Origin: Rosa chinensis
Taxonomy: Eukaryota; Streptophyta; Magnoliopsida; Rosales; Rosaceae
Assembly (NCBI RefSeq): GCF_002994745.2
Contig: NC_037091.1
Coordinates: 4,085,501-4,149,500 of the forward strand
Length of the DNA stretch: 64,000 nucleotides
Reading direction: 5' to 3'
The notes beneath the pieces were generated by a model. That model saw only the letters and a program-made list of their open reading frames with translations, was not told where the DNA came from and did not search any database. The position numbers and the translations under genes are program-made. Below are positions 34,588 to 46,384 of this stretch, in pieces (position 1 is the stretch's first letter; every line of letters begins with the position of its first letter).

Positions 34588-35641
34588 CGAAGAATTGCAT
34601 CCTTGTGATGTGCCTGTCATTAAGTATATTAGATTGTTACTGTTCTAAAAGCAAAGTCTATGGTCTAGTCTATGTAGCAGTTGACTTGAAAAACAACTAG
34701 TCATAATTCTAAGCGGCAATTCAAGTGCTCTTTATTTAGAGGTGTAGCATCTAGAGATATCACATATGTTTCTGGGATATCCATGTTTCTGTCCTGAAAT
34801 GAATCTACAGTATATATAGCATGTCGGATTTCCTGTACTAGGTGTTGCTTGCTTCTTGGTTTTGTATATCAGTGAGCTTCTTTGGAATTGAGACTTTGTT
34901 CCGAATTGTGAATTACATGTAACCTTGGGCTTGTTTAGTATATCTTGTTTAAATGCATGCTAATTTATTTTGAAATTATGTCATCCTAAAAATAAATCTG
35001 CACATATTTTGCGTGAATTCGGACAAAATGAATGATGCTACCATACATCACAGAAAGAAAAAGGAGAACTAACTAGTTTCAGATTGGGAATTTTGCTCAT
35101 AAATTGCCGTCCGTGAAACAATTTTGTGAATCAAGATCAGGACTTTTTTTTCTTTGTTTCATCTAAGAGCAATCCTACACTTTTAGGGCTTCAGTGACCT
35201 CAGTGAGAGCGGGTGACATTTTCAGGTAGATGTTGAATAGATTAGGTCACAATGATATTTAATGTGTTGGGGAAAATGTTGCAGAATATTTCGTTTACTG
35301 ATTCCTTTTTCATACGTAGTTGCTTTCAGAATTTAAGTAAATTGTCAGTTTGAGTGATTGAAAAGTCGAGCATAAGAACTTGTATGTGTAGCTGTAGCTC
35401 TACCTTTTCCTTTGTTCAATTCTTTACCAAAAACCAGGTTTGGCTGAGAAATTAGTTGTACGTGTAAACATGTTGTATATTCAATGCACCAAACGTCCAA
35501 TACATTTTCGAAAAACTTGCATGTAATGAATTTAAAACATAGCTAGAGAAACACCACAAGGGCCAGTATGATCAGTTTATGCTTTTATAGACATTGATTC
35601 ATACAGTGTCTCTCCCCAAACAATTGTGTGGTTTCAGTCAA
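34588..35641. other. Intergenic DNA between convergent LFR and KCS genes
   Basis: The 3' flanks of two genes that read toward each other. It should contain both 3' untranslated regions. AAGAGCAATCCTACAC near 35167 resembles one end of a Harbinger-like TIR, but no opposite end is visible. No gene is seen. Confidence 0.5.
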
Positions 35642-38002
35642 TTAAGAAGAAATTTTAATGGCTGCCACTTTAGGCACCTCAACAGGAAACAGATGAATCT
35701 CATCAATCCAAGGATTCTTCTCCTTTGCTGGATTGACAGTCTTCAATGCCTTCCACACAGCACTGTTACACTTGAACCCTGACCCGAATGCAATCTGCCA
35801 CATCCTATGTCCCTTTCTCACTCTTCCCTTGGCCTCAGAGTAAGCCAGTTCATACCACAATGAACTACTAGAAGTGTTCCCAAACCTGTTAAGTGTCATT
35901 CTTGAAGGCTCCATATGCCAATCAGTGAGCTCAAGGTTCTTCTCCATCTCATCCAACACTGCTCTACCACCAGCATGGATACAGAAGTGCTCGAATGCCA
36001 ACTTGAAATCAGGGATGTAGGGTTTGATGTTCTTCATCTTGAACACTTTTCTTGCTACCAAAGTAGCAAAAAACAGGAGTTGTTCTGACATGGGTAGGAC
36101 TATAGGGCCGAGGGTAGTGATGTTCGCTTTGAGGGCCTCTCCGGCTACGGCCATTAGGTCTTTTGAGAGGGCTACACCGATTCTTTTGGTATCATCTTCC
36201 TTTTGGAAAACACAGCCATACGCCTTGTCGTCCGAGCCTTTGTGGGTGCGAACGGTGTGCATGAGTTGGTACTTGGAGCGGCGGCGGTCAGAGAAGCGGT
36301 TGGAGAGGAGGATGGCAGCACCGCCAACTCTGAAGAGGCAGTTCGAGAGGAGCATAGAGCGGTCATTGCCAAAGTACCAATTGAGGGTTATGTTCTCCAT
36401 GCTGACCACTAGGGCATATGAGTTGGGGTGCACCTGTTGTAACGCAAAAAGAGGTAAGTTTCAAGCTCTTTAACAGAAGTAAATTAGATCATGTAGCTCA
36501 ATATGCTATTTACGGTCGTTGAATAAAAAACAATTAAAATTGAATTGATGAATTTATAATCACTAAACATGAGTGTGTTTTAACATAAAAAATAAAAAAT
36601 AAAAAAAAATTCATTTAATTTGAATTCATATGTATGCTAAAATTTTAGTGAGAATAATTTTTGTGCTATTTCTTATCTATGTACGCGGAAGGCCACCAAA
36701 CCCTATACTAAAGTGTATAAACATTAACCTACTTTCTGTTTGGTTGAATGTTTGTTTTGGTAAACTAGAAAGGTTTCAAATGTGGTTGTGTATATTTATG
36801 ATTCCACTCCAGCTTTATATGACATCTCAACCCAACAAGGAAGCTACCCATGTGATCGAACAAGTAGTACACCCAGTTCTGGAAAAGTGTTTATGGTAAT
36901 TGCTGGTGTCATATTTAAAAGGATACGGTTATTGTACCATATCTATCTTAAAGTGATAAAGGTAAGACCGATTTATATAAGGTAGTTTCAAATTCGTCTC
37001 CTATATGTGAAAGATTCTAGTTAAGAATATAGTCAAAAATCGCTCAATGTAATGCAAATAACTTCATTTAAATAAATATCTAAATCTACCAAAAGAAACA
37101 GGAGCCTTGCTGATATTTTGAAATACCCTAAAATTCTTTGTTCATGAAATTAAGTGTGTACATTTAATCAATTAAAAGATTAATAGAAAAGATTAAGAAC
37201 AAACCTGGAGAAGCTGCTTGGCAAGATCGATAGAAATGAGGCCAGCACTGCAACCCATCCCACCAAGATTGTAGCTCACAATATTCCCTCTAAGCTTGTA
37301 ATGATTCACAACCATGGAGGACAGAGACGGCGTTGGATTGAACAAGCTGCAATTCACCACCAGAATCCCAATATCCTTAGGCTTCACTCCCGTCTTCTCC
37401 AGCAGCTCATCAATAGCCCCAAACATCACCATCTCCGCCTCCTTCCTGGCCTCCTCCATACACGGGTTTGGGGGAACCCTCAGCACGGCCTCGGGCATAT
37501 ACGTGTTCTGCCCGAGGCCAGAGCGCTCCAGAATCTTTTGCTGGAACGCTAGGTTCTCGTCGGAGAAGCTCCCCGTCAGCTTGGACCTGTGCATGAAGAT
37601 CTCCCTAGTGCACATGCGCTCGTTCTCGGGCTTGTAACACGCAAAGTTAACCAAGTACACCTTCCTCGGCCGGGTGGTGAAGTAGACGGTCGTCAAGAAG
37701 ACTATGAGGCTGGAGCAGACGGTGATGGAGACGAAGTTGTACTTGAGCTGGTCCCACAAACGAGCCAAGTCCTCGACGGTTAGGGTTGAGAGATGAGCAA
37801 AAGCGGCCGCAAGGAGCGGGATGAGTAAGATGTACATGGCGCTGGAGATCAGGTAATGGTAACCGAGCTTCACGTACTTGAGCCTCACGGATAGAAGAAA
37901 ATTCGGAAGTACTTTCTTAGTAGTAACTTGAACATGATGGATATCGTTTTCCTGCGAGGGCGAGGATGACGACGACAACGTCTCCGGCGCTTGTGTAGTC
38001 AT
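35642..38002 (-). CDS. 3-ketoacyl-CoA synthase (FAE1/KCS type, KCS4/KCS11-like)
   Basis: Two exons (38002-37205 and 36433-35642) around a 771-bp GT..AG intron encode 529 residues. KCS enzymes condense malonyl-CoA with acyl-CoA in the endoplasmic reticulum, the rate-setting step of very-long-chain fatty acid elongation for waxes, cutin-associated lipids and sphingolipids. Two hydrophobic segments near the N terminus (about 49-72 and 90-110) fit the usual membrane anchors. The nucleophilic Cys251 lies in [10 protein letters not shown]. Other active-site residues visible are His330 (VRTHKG), His415 and His419 ([10 protein letters not shown]) and Asn452 (FGNTSSSS). The residue four before that Asn is Asn448 (TLNRFGN), where many family members have His or Tyr. 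The leader [20 protein letters not shown] is low-complexity. The single intron right after the Cys motif is typical of this subgroup. The subgroup name is inference. Confidence 0.95.
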
Positions 38003-39147
38003 GTTTGCTCGGAGACGTAGCCGGAGTGAAGTTGAGTATAGAGAGGAGAGATTAGAGAGAGGTTAATGCATATGGAAATGGTGGAGGTTGGTTTGGTTTG
38101 TGTTGGGAGGAAGAAGGAGACAGAGTTTGGATTTAAAGGGAACGAAGGGTGGGGAGTTCGGAGGATGCAACTACCCCAACGAACTCTTAATGTTGAAGCC
38201 GAAGGGGCATTGAATTTGCCAACCGGGAGAATGGCAATTTGGGCGGAGTTTTATTGGGAGGCTACGAGTTTGACCTTTGTTTATTGATTATTTGAGGCTT
38301 TTGCCATTGGTAGGGACTATCCTCCTCGTGTACACTTCCATGGCACAGCTAGCACGTGTCCAACCATGGGTGGTGAACAGTAAATTTTGTGTGTTGGTGA
38401 ACTATGGCTAATTCCACCACTTTTCTTTTCGATATTGTCATTTGAATCGTTTGAAAGGTATTCAAATTTTTGGTGTGTGTCACATATGATTTGAAAGGAT
38501 TTGGACTTAATCACTTCATCAAAAGGCTTTATTTATCTCCAATTTTTATCGATTTGAATAAGATTGTAATCAAAAGTTTATCATATAATTTCATTTATTA
38601 AATTGAAAAATCATATCGCTTTCAAATTGGATAATGTGTGCTTAGATATTTCAACATCTAAATCAAAGTCTAAATCATATGAGTTGAGATGTGATTTTTT
38701 CTAGCCAAGAAAGAAAACTTAGGATTTATTTTGTCGGTTTCATCTTTTACATCTGGATTAGGTTTTAGCTAAAGACAAAAGGATGAAGGGTGGAACCAGG
38801 TGCCCTTCTTCATAAGGATCTATAAAGCATTGGAATGTGAGTACAAATTCGGAAAAGCACCGGAGCAGATGTGAGGGTAAAATCGTAAAGGCATTATTCA
38901 TAAGGAGAGACTGTTCAAATGAATAGTATATAGTTAATAATTTAAGCTGTATCTAACTTGAAGATTTTCTCTTTCTCTTTTTTTATAAAAAAAAAAAAAA
39001 AAAACTACTCTCCTAGCCCACCCTTACATATCTAACTTAAGTTGTGTTATAAGATTAACAAAATGAGATTTTGTCGCACGCGCGCGTGTATATATATAAA
39101 CCACTAAATGGTACTAAGTTCTCGTTAATGAAAGTCTAGAGCTTAGG
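38003..39147. other. Upstream region of the KCS gene
   Basis: The first 300 bases left of the start codon on the minus strand are the probable leader and core promoter. A 73-codon plus-strand frame (38066-38287) has no recognisable domain. A poly(A) run is at about 38,987-39,004, and CGCACGCGCGCG followed by a short TA run is near 39,077. No gene is called. Confidence 0.45.
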
Positions 39148-39161
39148 ACCATTTTCTAGCT

Positions 39162-39533
39162 TTTTTTTTAACGTGGGGAGTGTCAGTCCATTGAAGTAAA
39201 GTAGGAATAACATTACAAGAAATGACTCACCCGGACTCCGGGCAATGACAGAAAGAGTCATGAATGAAAAATCTAAGACAAACCTAGACTAATCAAACAT
39301 AATGAATCCATAAGATGAAGCTCAAGTGCTGTAGAAACAAAGTTCGACACTACTAGGATGGTCCCCGACCAAAGACAAAAGACCCTCCCAATTTATCCAC
39401 GTTCCCTTCGACGTCCCCTATTCGAGGGCACCCATGGGAGTGCATTCCTCAGACTCAGGACCTTTACCAGAAGACATGTGAACCTCCCACCAGTAAGGGT
39501 TGGTGTTCCTGCAGCCAAACCCGAGCTACCTTC
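39162..39533 (-). mobile_element. Short retroposed insert (5'-truncated LINE or SINE) with 14-bp target duplication
   Basis: The insert is flanked by ACCATTTTCTAGCT at 39148-39161 and 39534-39547, an exact 14-bp direct repeat. It begins on the plus strand with a T run, so on the minus strand it ends in poly(A), after GACACTCCCCACGTT. Body length is 372 bp. Such duplications plus poly(A) are products of L1-type target-primed reverse transcription. The interior has no long open frame on the sense strand and no clear tRNA-like promoter boxes, so a 5'-truncated LINE 3' end is more likely than a SINE. Confidence 0.82.
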
Positions 39534-39547
39534 ACCATTTTCTAGCT

Positions 39548-40685
39548 AAGAAGCAGGCTTTATCTGTTGGCTTTCAACTTTGATCAGATTAAACAGGTCG
39601 GACATGAAGATTTTTGTCTTGTAGTACGTTTATCTATTTTAACTAAAAATTGTTTTTGTTTGGAATATTGGGTAATCATACGGGACGTTTTGTCAGGAAA
39701 AAAAATGAAAGAGAAGAGGAGAAGAGATCGAAGACATATGACTAGACACTATAGTGCATGTTCACTGGCTTGGATATTATGTTCCAGATTATTCCATTTC
39801 GTCTTCTTTTATTAATTGGCCTTGGCTTTCTGAATATGAAACCAGACATGTTAGGAACTTAATATTGATTTCCATCTAAAAAATGTGTTCTTCCCGGTCA
39901 TGTCAAGCTGAAACTTGCCGCAACCCATATGATCATGAACAATTTGAGGACCCAATAACATGCCATTAATCCGGCATTAGGGGACATTGTTAATTACTTA
40001 TGTTGTAACAATATATATAACAAACTTTTTAAGTTTTAAGCTCTTTTTCTTAATTAGGCTAAAACTTTCATCAATTGAGTATGTTGAAAGGGTCAATCCG
40101 AGCTCAACTTGATTTCTACTATGAGCTAGAAGGTCGTATTTACTATACAATTACACACATAATATTTTTAAAAAAAAAATTACAACTGATTTTTGTGGAA
40201 TTTTATTATACACGCAATTTTGTAATCACATATTAGATTAAATCCACTTATAAGATTATTTTAAAATACACCGTAACTAGAATAAATAATAAAACATGTT
40301 TTTGTTAAAAATTATAAAAGATGCCACAAGCCCCAAATATATCATAGATGAAACTGACATCCACAAGCTGTTACCAAACCTTCACCCAAGTATTGCAGCT
40401 CATTACAAACCATTCCGCTCGCTTAAAGCAAGCCTAGTACATGCTATAATAACCTAGCCTCCTAAGGAAAAATCAATCATCTCCGCCTCACTTTCCAGGC
40501 ACGCAATTGTGGTACAAGCGACACATAGAAACATCTCAGAAAGCTCCTAGAAGCTACCATCACATACGCTAGACTTGAGAAAATCAAAGAAAAACTTAAC
40601 ATAAAACCAACACCTTCCCTTTAGGGTTGGAGTCGCTAGCATTTGCCAAGTCCCCAGTTAAGTTCTTTCGAGCCTTGGCACCCTT
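39548..40685. other. Intergenic DNA, no gene seen
   Basis: AT-rich sequence. The right end (about 40,330-40,685) is the downstream part of the DUF4283 pseudogene transcript region on the minus strand. Nothing else was recognised. Confidence 0.45.
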
Positions 40686-41847
40686 CTACTTCTCACTACT
40701 TGCCTCGGAGTTTTTCTTTCCCTTACCAACAGTACCATATGGCATCTTGTTAAGACTACCAGCAGGTTGACCACGCTTCTTCTTATTTGGCTTACTCATA
40801 GCAGGTGCAATTAAACCCATAGTGGCAGCATCAATATTGTGCATACCAATTTCCAAACTCAGCCTTGGCTTCTTCGGAGACACCGACACATTACTTGTTC
40901 TTTTCCTCCTCTTCCCCATAATTGGAGATGCATGCTCACTGTTTGCTTCAATTTCTCGAATGGTGACTTGACGTCGAGTCTTCTGAGGAAGGAAAGAGCC
41001 TGCCGATAGAGACGCCAAGGTTTCAGCTATCCCAGGGAGGGACTTGTGCCTTGAAGACCAAAGTAGGTCTGCTAGGGTTTGCCCTAGCCGCCGGTGCTCT
41101 AACCGCCAATGTTGTTTGAACAACACCATTATGCTGCTCCACCGGACGAGGCCTATCATGTCCAACCCCATCTTCCAACACCGGTCCAGAACATGGTAAT
41201 CCCACATGGGTTACAAACCCACAGCTGTTACACCTGCCAAATAGTTTGTCAAACCGGAACCTCACCAGCGCCTCCACTCGATCCTCCAATCAAAAGAGAC
41301 GTTGAGTAAGTATGGGCTGTGAAAACTCGATCTCCACCCTGACCCACAGTACACCTCACCAGAAAGCCGGTCTGTCCCACTCCTTCAGATCACCTATGGT
41401 GCTGCCAATCATGTGCATCACCCTTTCGGATCGGAACGCCGGCGGCACATCTAACAGCGTAACCCAATAGGAAGAACGGTGCAGCAGCACTTGTTCGACT
41501 AGTTCGATCCCATCATATTCTACCAGTGCTACAGGGGCTCGGTTGAAACCCCACGGGCCGCCTGGCCACACATGAGCACGATCCACCGGATCTGAGAATA
41601 AGAAAAGAACTCGATCCCCTGTTGCCGGCTCCACCTGAAGATCTCCACCAACATGCCATGCTGATCGAAACATCCCCAAAAAAGACCGTTTCCTATACTC
41701 CCTTACCTTGAGTAACTTGTCAACCATATACACCTCAAGTTGGCGGAGACCCTTGCCTTTGGATGGCCTCAGATCCACTGCTCTTTTCCCCTCCGCTAGT
41801 GCCAAAGACGACGCCAGTCGGGCAGCCATAGCGTCAATGTCGGCCAT
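40686..41847 (-). pseudogene. DUF4283 / CCHC zinc-knuckle protein (LINE ORF1-type), broken
   Basis: From the ATG at 41847 the frame reads MADIDAMAARLASSLALAEG and then an RNA-binding-like DUF4283 domain. This includes SFLGMFRSAWHVGGDLQVEP and VWPGGPWGFNRAPVALVEYD, then SSYWVTLLDVPPAFRSERVM. In-frame TGA codons interrupt it near 41,356 and again just before LEDRVEALVRFRFDKLFGRC. A zinc knuckle CNSCGFVTHVGLPC (C-x2-C-x4-H-x4-C) follows. The rest continues in another frame to 40686 with a basic tail (RRKRTSNVSVSPKKPRL, KKKRGQPAGSLNK). This domain order is that of plant L1-type ORF1 proteins and of solo host genes derived from them. Two stops and one frameshift make it non-functional. A CT-rich leader with ACCCTAGAG lies just right of the start. 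No ORF2 is present. Confidence 0.85.
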
Positions 41848-43644
41848 GATACAAAGACGCTGGAAATCTCGCTAAGACTCTCTCACACAAATAAACCCTA
41901 ACCCTAGAGCGTTGAAACCCTAGAGAAGTGAGAGAGAAGCGGCACTAGTCTTTCTTTAATCTTTCCTCGGCAATGAGTTATTATCTTGTTTTGTGTTTGG
42001 GCTGTATTGATTTTGTTTTTTGTTCTTTTGTTTTTTTGTTTTTATATTTTGTACATACTATGAAATTTGTAAGTCATTCATAATAAAGTATACAGATTTT
42101 CATGAATCAATACAGATTTTAAGAAATCAATAATAGTCTGTCAACTTTTTAAAGAGTCTGTGACTTTTCAAAAAGTTTGTGATTTAAAAAAAGTTTGCAC
42201 AAATTCAAATACAATACACCCCCTAAAGTGAGAAAATATTCAACCCACATCGAAAAAGATAAATATTTACTTAAAAGAAATATAACACAATGTTTAATAT
42301 ATATATATATATATATATATAACTCACATCAAAAATGAAGAAATAAAGGGCAGTTAGTCCTTTTAAATAAGAATAAAAAAATCAAGAAATAAATTGATTG
42401 TAATAAATTTTAAATTTGTGGTCATAATTTAAATTAAAAAAATAGTAAACATGCATCTGGCTACAATTAAGGAAGATTTCATTTAGATTACATCCTATTT
42501 AATCAAAAGGGTAAAAAAGTCAAATTAAACAACGAGAAAAATCCTAATTATAGACATATACCCTATAAGGAATGTTCAATTGTGTCAATTTGGTGTAGAT
42601 TAGATGGGTGGGTTTTCCCTAATACAAACTTGGTTTTCTTGATTTATATCTAATTCTCTTCTTTTTGAATTAAATGAATATTTCAGTCTTAATAACCGAA
42701 ATCAAGATATGCTCCATGGTGCTTTATTCCTTAATTACACGATAATTACCTTCTTTTTACGGTGCCATTATAATTGATTTGCTCTTGTTTCTAACGCCTT
42801 CAAACTCAATTAAATCTCAACATTAATTATTCCAACAAATAACTATTACCATTATTTCATTCCCTTCCAATTTCTTCTCCAATAGTTAATACCTAATAAA
42901 ATCTCATAAAATGAAATTTTATTAAGATACCAACAATAAAAGCACCATATTTTCCTCATCTATCAACCAACCCTATTTACTAAAATTGGGCACACACAGT
43001 TAGCCATACGTACTTTTCTATTTTCTGTCTAAATTATAACTTTACTCGAGAAAATATGTTATCGTATATTTGAGTTGTAAATTAGGATAAGCGAGTTCCA
43101 CCTAGGTCAAAACCGGACATTTGTCTACCGGAATATTCTGATCCAGTGTTAGTTCATGTAGCTTCAGATTTAAACCCCTAGTCATCAAGTTGCATTCCCA
43201 GCGGACTTCAGAACGCGAGACCAACGTAGACATCACCGTCCTCGTTAACTATTAGGGTTTCTGGATTTAAGGCATTTTCAGTATTTAAACAGATAATATA
43301 TGGCTAGTTTTGTAATTCCGCCAAGTTACACGCAGGTGTGAAACGGAGACCAAACAGGACCCAGATGATGGCTATGAGAGTTAAAAGAGCCAGCTGGTGA
43401 CAGATGGAGAATCGAAGAAGTAATGGCGACCTTTGACCTTCCGTCAAGTCGTCGTCGTCCTTCTCCTCCTCCCTCTTTAATTTGACAGCCTCAATCCAAC
43501 AAACCCAAACCATTCCTCCTCTCTTAAATGCTCAAACTTCCTAACCAGAATCATCCACCAGTCTATATCTCTAGCTTCCACATACGCGCGCGGTTACGTA
43601 ATGACAAGTAGTTGCAGAAAAATCTGCAATTGATAAAAATATTG
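41848..43644. other. Intergenic DNA with a (TA)n tract
   Basis: Very AT-rich sequence. A simple TA repeat runs from 42298 to 42320. No reading frame with recognisable content was found. The stretch lies left of the duplicated segments that begin at about 43,645. Confidence 0.5.
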
Positions 43645-44144
43645 CAAATGGCAGGAAGCAGCCCCAATAGAATGGGCACCAATGCACAATTTAGTCGTGG
43701 GCGTGGCCGGTAGACAGGAAAAAGCAATGCCTTGCACGAAATAATCCAAACATTTCTTCTTCGGTTGGGCATGGTATCGATATCTTCCAGCCTACTCTCA
43801 AGTGTTTCTCTAATTGGCTTGGTTCTTTAAATAATGCTCCGTCAAACTCGTTTGTATTTAACTATCTGGGTTGGGACATAATTGATGACGTACATAGCTT
43901 GAGGCCGAAGGTTTCGGTTGGAGATGCACCTTTTCTCCCTGGAAATTGGATATGGACTTTTGCCCGAACAAGATAAACCTAAAGATTAATGTATTCCTTT
44001 TCCAAAAAAAAAGAAAAAGAAGAGATTAATGTATTCATTACTTGATTTCATATGGAATAGTACTCTCGTCCCCAACTAGCTTGGCCCCTCAATTGAGAGT
44101 TTGAGACTTCAATTCGTATTTAGAATAGTTTTGCTTTTATTTTT

Positions 44145-44885
44145 GGGTCCTTGACTCAAAACTCCAAAATGAGTCAAAATCATTCCACTTACTCCAATAA
44201 CAAATTTTTTTTCCCACATATACAATTTAACAACAAATGATCATTTTGCCCTCAACCCAATTAAAGAATTACAACCACGTCACTCTGTCTCCTCTCTCTC
44301 ATCCCGATCTCTCTCTCTCCAACCTCCGGCTCCGGCAACATCCCAGGCCCTCTGGTGCTCGACCCAGTCCCTCCGGCATTCTGCGTTTGGAGCTCGACCT
44401 AGGCGTGCTTGACCCAAGCCCAGAAAGACGGCGCCAAAACGACCATCTCAAGACGGCGCACTGACACCGTTCAGTTCATCTGGACCTCATCGTGATGCCT
44501 CGGGTCGTTGCTCGTCCAATCATGGATCGAGGAGAGAGAATCGACAGTCAAAAGCCTCAACAGCGTTGGCGGGTTCTCCTACAATTTTTCAGCAACAATA
44601 CGACGGCTCACTGGTACCATTTGAATCCTCTTGTCATCACCAACCTTTCTGTGCCCTTGAGTCGTCCGTGAATTGGCTGTAGAGAGACTATTGGGGCAAT
44701 AAAGGTTTATTGAGGAGCAATATAGGTCTATTTGGGGGCAACAAACCTTTCCCCCGACCTATGAGATCTCCGACAACTTCTTTAGGGATCTCCGGTGAGA
44801 TTTTCAGAGAAGTTCGATAGGCGGCGGCCGGTGTCCTGAATCCGATGACTGGTGGACGGTAATCGGACTCCGGTGAAATCTCCGA

Positions 44886-44955
<70 letters not shown>

Positions 44956-45103
44956 CAAAGGGATGAGGATAAAATAGTCTAAAAAAAAATAAAAACCTAA
45001 GAAAGACCTCCTTAAAGTGTTTTCGGTAAGGGAGAATTAAAAAAAACTTAATGGGGTAAGTGGGAAAAAAATCCCTTGAATTAGGATAAATGGACAAAAA
45101 CCC
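44145..45103. mobile_element. Non-autonomous Mutator-like element with GC-rich interior (Pack-MULE candidate)
   Basis: A 9-bp direct repeat TTTATTTTT flanks it (44136-44144 and 45104-45112), as MULEs create. The ends are imperfect inverted repeats starting GGGTCCTTGACTC and, reverse complemented, GGGTTTTTGTCCA. Both proceed to a shared CCACTTACYCC block about 40 bases in. The interior 44,280-44,890 is strikingly GC-rich beside its AT-rich ends and includes a 75-codon frame (LSPLSHPDLSLSNLRLRQHP). That pattern is what captured host gene sequence in Pack-MULEs looks like, but I cannot name a parent gene. A (TC)n(TA)n microsatellite (44890-44954) sits inside. Confidence 0.7.
44890..44954. repeat. 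(TC)n followed by (TA)n microsatellite
   Basis: An uninterrupted TC run of about 36 bases passes directly into a TA run of about 30 bases, inside the Mutator-like element. Confidence 0.97.
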
Positions 45104-45314
45104 TTTATTTTTCATCTTGTCGATATTTGGACAATATTCAAACTATTTCAAAAAAAATTCTGGTAAAAAAAAAGTATTTCAAAAACTAAATTATGAGAAT
45201 TAATATACATTTAATTCCAATCGATGCTTAAAATTTTTCCAACATTGATAGATGATGTGCACCAAAATTTTCATTACTACAAAATTTGCCAATCAAAGAA
45301 AATTCATTTTTTAA

Positions 45315-45545
45315 CCACCTGGTGTGGTAAGATTGGTCGAGCAGCCTAACATAAAACCCTCATGTCTAGCGTTCAAATCTCAACTCTCACCAATTTGTGG
45401 CCAGCAGGTTTGAGGGGTCGACCTTTAGGTTCGTGCTCTTGCTGCAGGAGATTAGTCTGGCTTTGTTAAGATACCCTCGTGAACTTTGATCCAAATACTA
45501 ACTGAATGCGTGTTACTTACTCATTAATATAACCTATGTGGCTTC
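45315..45545 (+). mobile_element. Possible tRNA-derived SINE
   Basis: The sequence GGTGTGGTAAGATTGGTCGAG resembles a tRNA A box region, and GCGTTCAAATCTC about 40 bases later resembles a B box. This is the spacing of a pol III promoter in tRNA-derived SINEs. The downstream part has no clear poly(A) or target duplication. It does not fold into a complete tRNA, so it is not called as a tRNA gene. Confidence 0.4.
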
Positions 45546-46384
45546 CAGATACGGAGTCACGGTGGGTCCCGTGCCCCAGTTACATCTTCATTATATATGT
45601 TTCTGGTTTCATATTTGCATTAAAAGCTAATGTGATGCAGTGGTGGACGTATTCAAGTACTTGAGCCACTTGAGCCTGGTCCCAAGTTCGAGTGGGCCCA
45701 AGTTCAAGTGTTGGTACTAGCCACAATATGTCAACTTTTCTTTTTTATTTCTTTCTTTTCATAACATTAGCACTATTCTAACTTCTCAACACAAAAACAT
45801 TAACACTATCATTTCATGTAGTTGAATGTTTGATTAATAAAATATGTAATTAAAAAAAATATATTGATCTTTCTAATTTTTTATTTTTATTAAAATTTTA
45901 ATACATCCTAAGTTTATTATTTTTTTTTTTTTTTTAACTTTCGAGTATCCCAGTAGAGACCGCCACGGCCACTGGTGGCTTCACTAGGATTAAAAAAAAA
46001 AAATGTTTTTCGGATACAGAGAGGGAGGACAAATCTGAACTACTTTGAGAGAAGAGGTACTAGTAGTGATCGATGGCAAGTTGGCAACACGTGTAGTAAG
46101 CAATTAGCTAAGCTGACCCAGTAATGTCTGTAGCGTACAAGCTTGCAGCTAGCTAGCAGTGACATGCGCATGCAGTCTAATTAAATGGTCTGAAAATGTA
46201 AGATGGGCATTGTCACAAATAATTCAAACCTCATCCAGCGGGAAAAAATGAACAAAAATTCAAATTTCTATTAATATTTTTTTTCTTCAACACCAAAGAA
46301 AAAATGTTAGGAAATCAAGTAAAGTATTATGTAGTAAACTATGCATTGTTGGTCTTTTAATTGGATTACTTTCACGGAATTCAT

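Noticed and set aside
35642..36473. Plus-strand open frames opposite the KCS exons (for example 36024-36473)
   Set aside because: They are antisense shadows of the conserved KCS coding exon.
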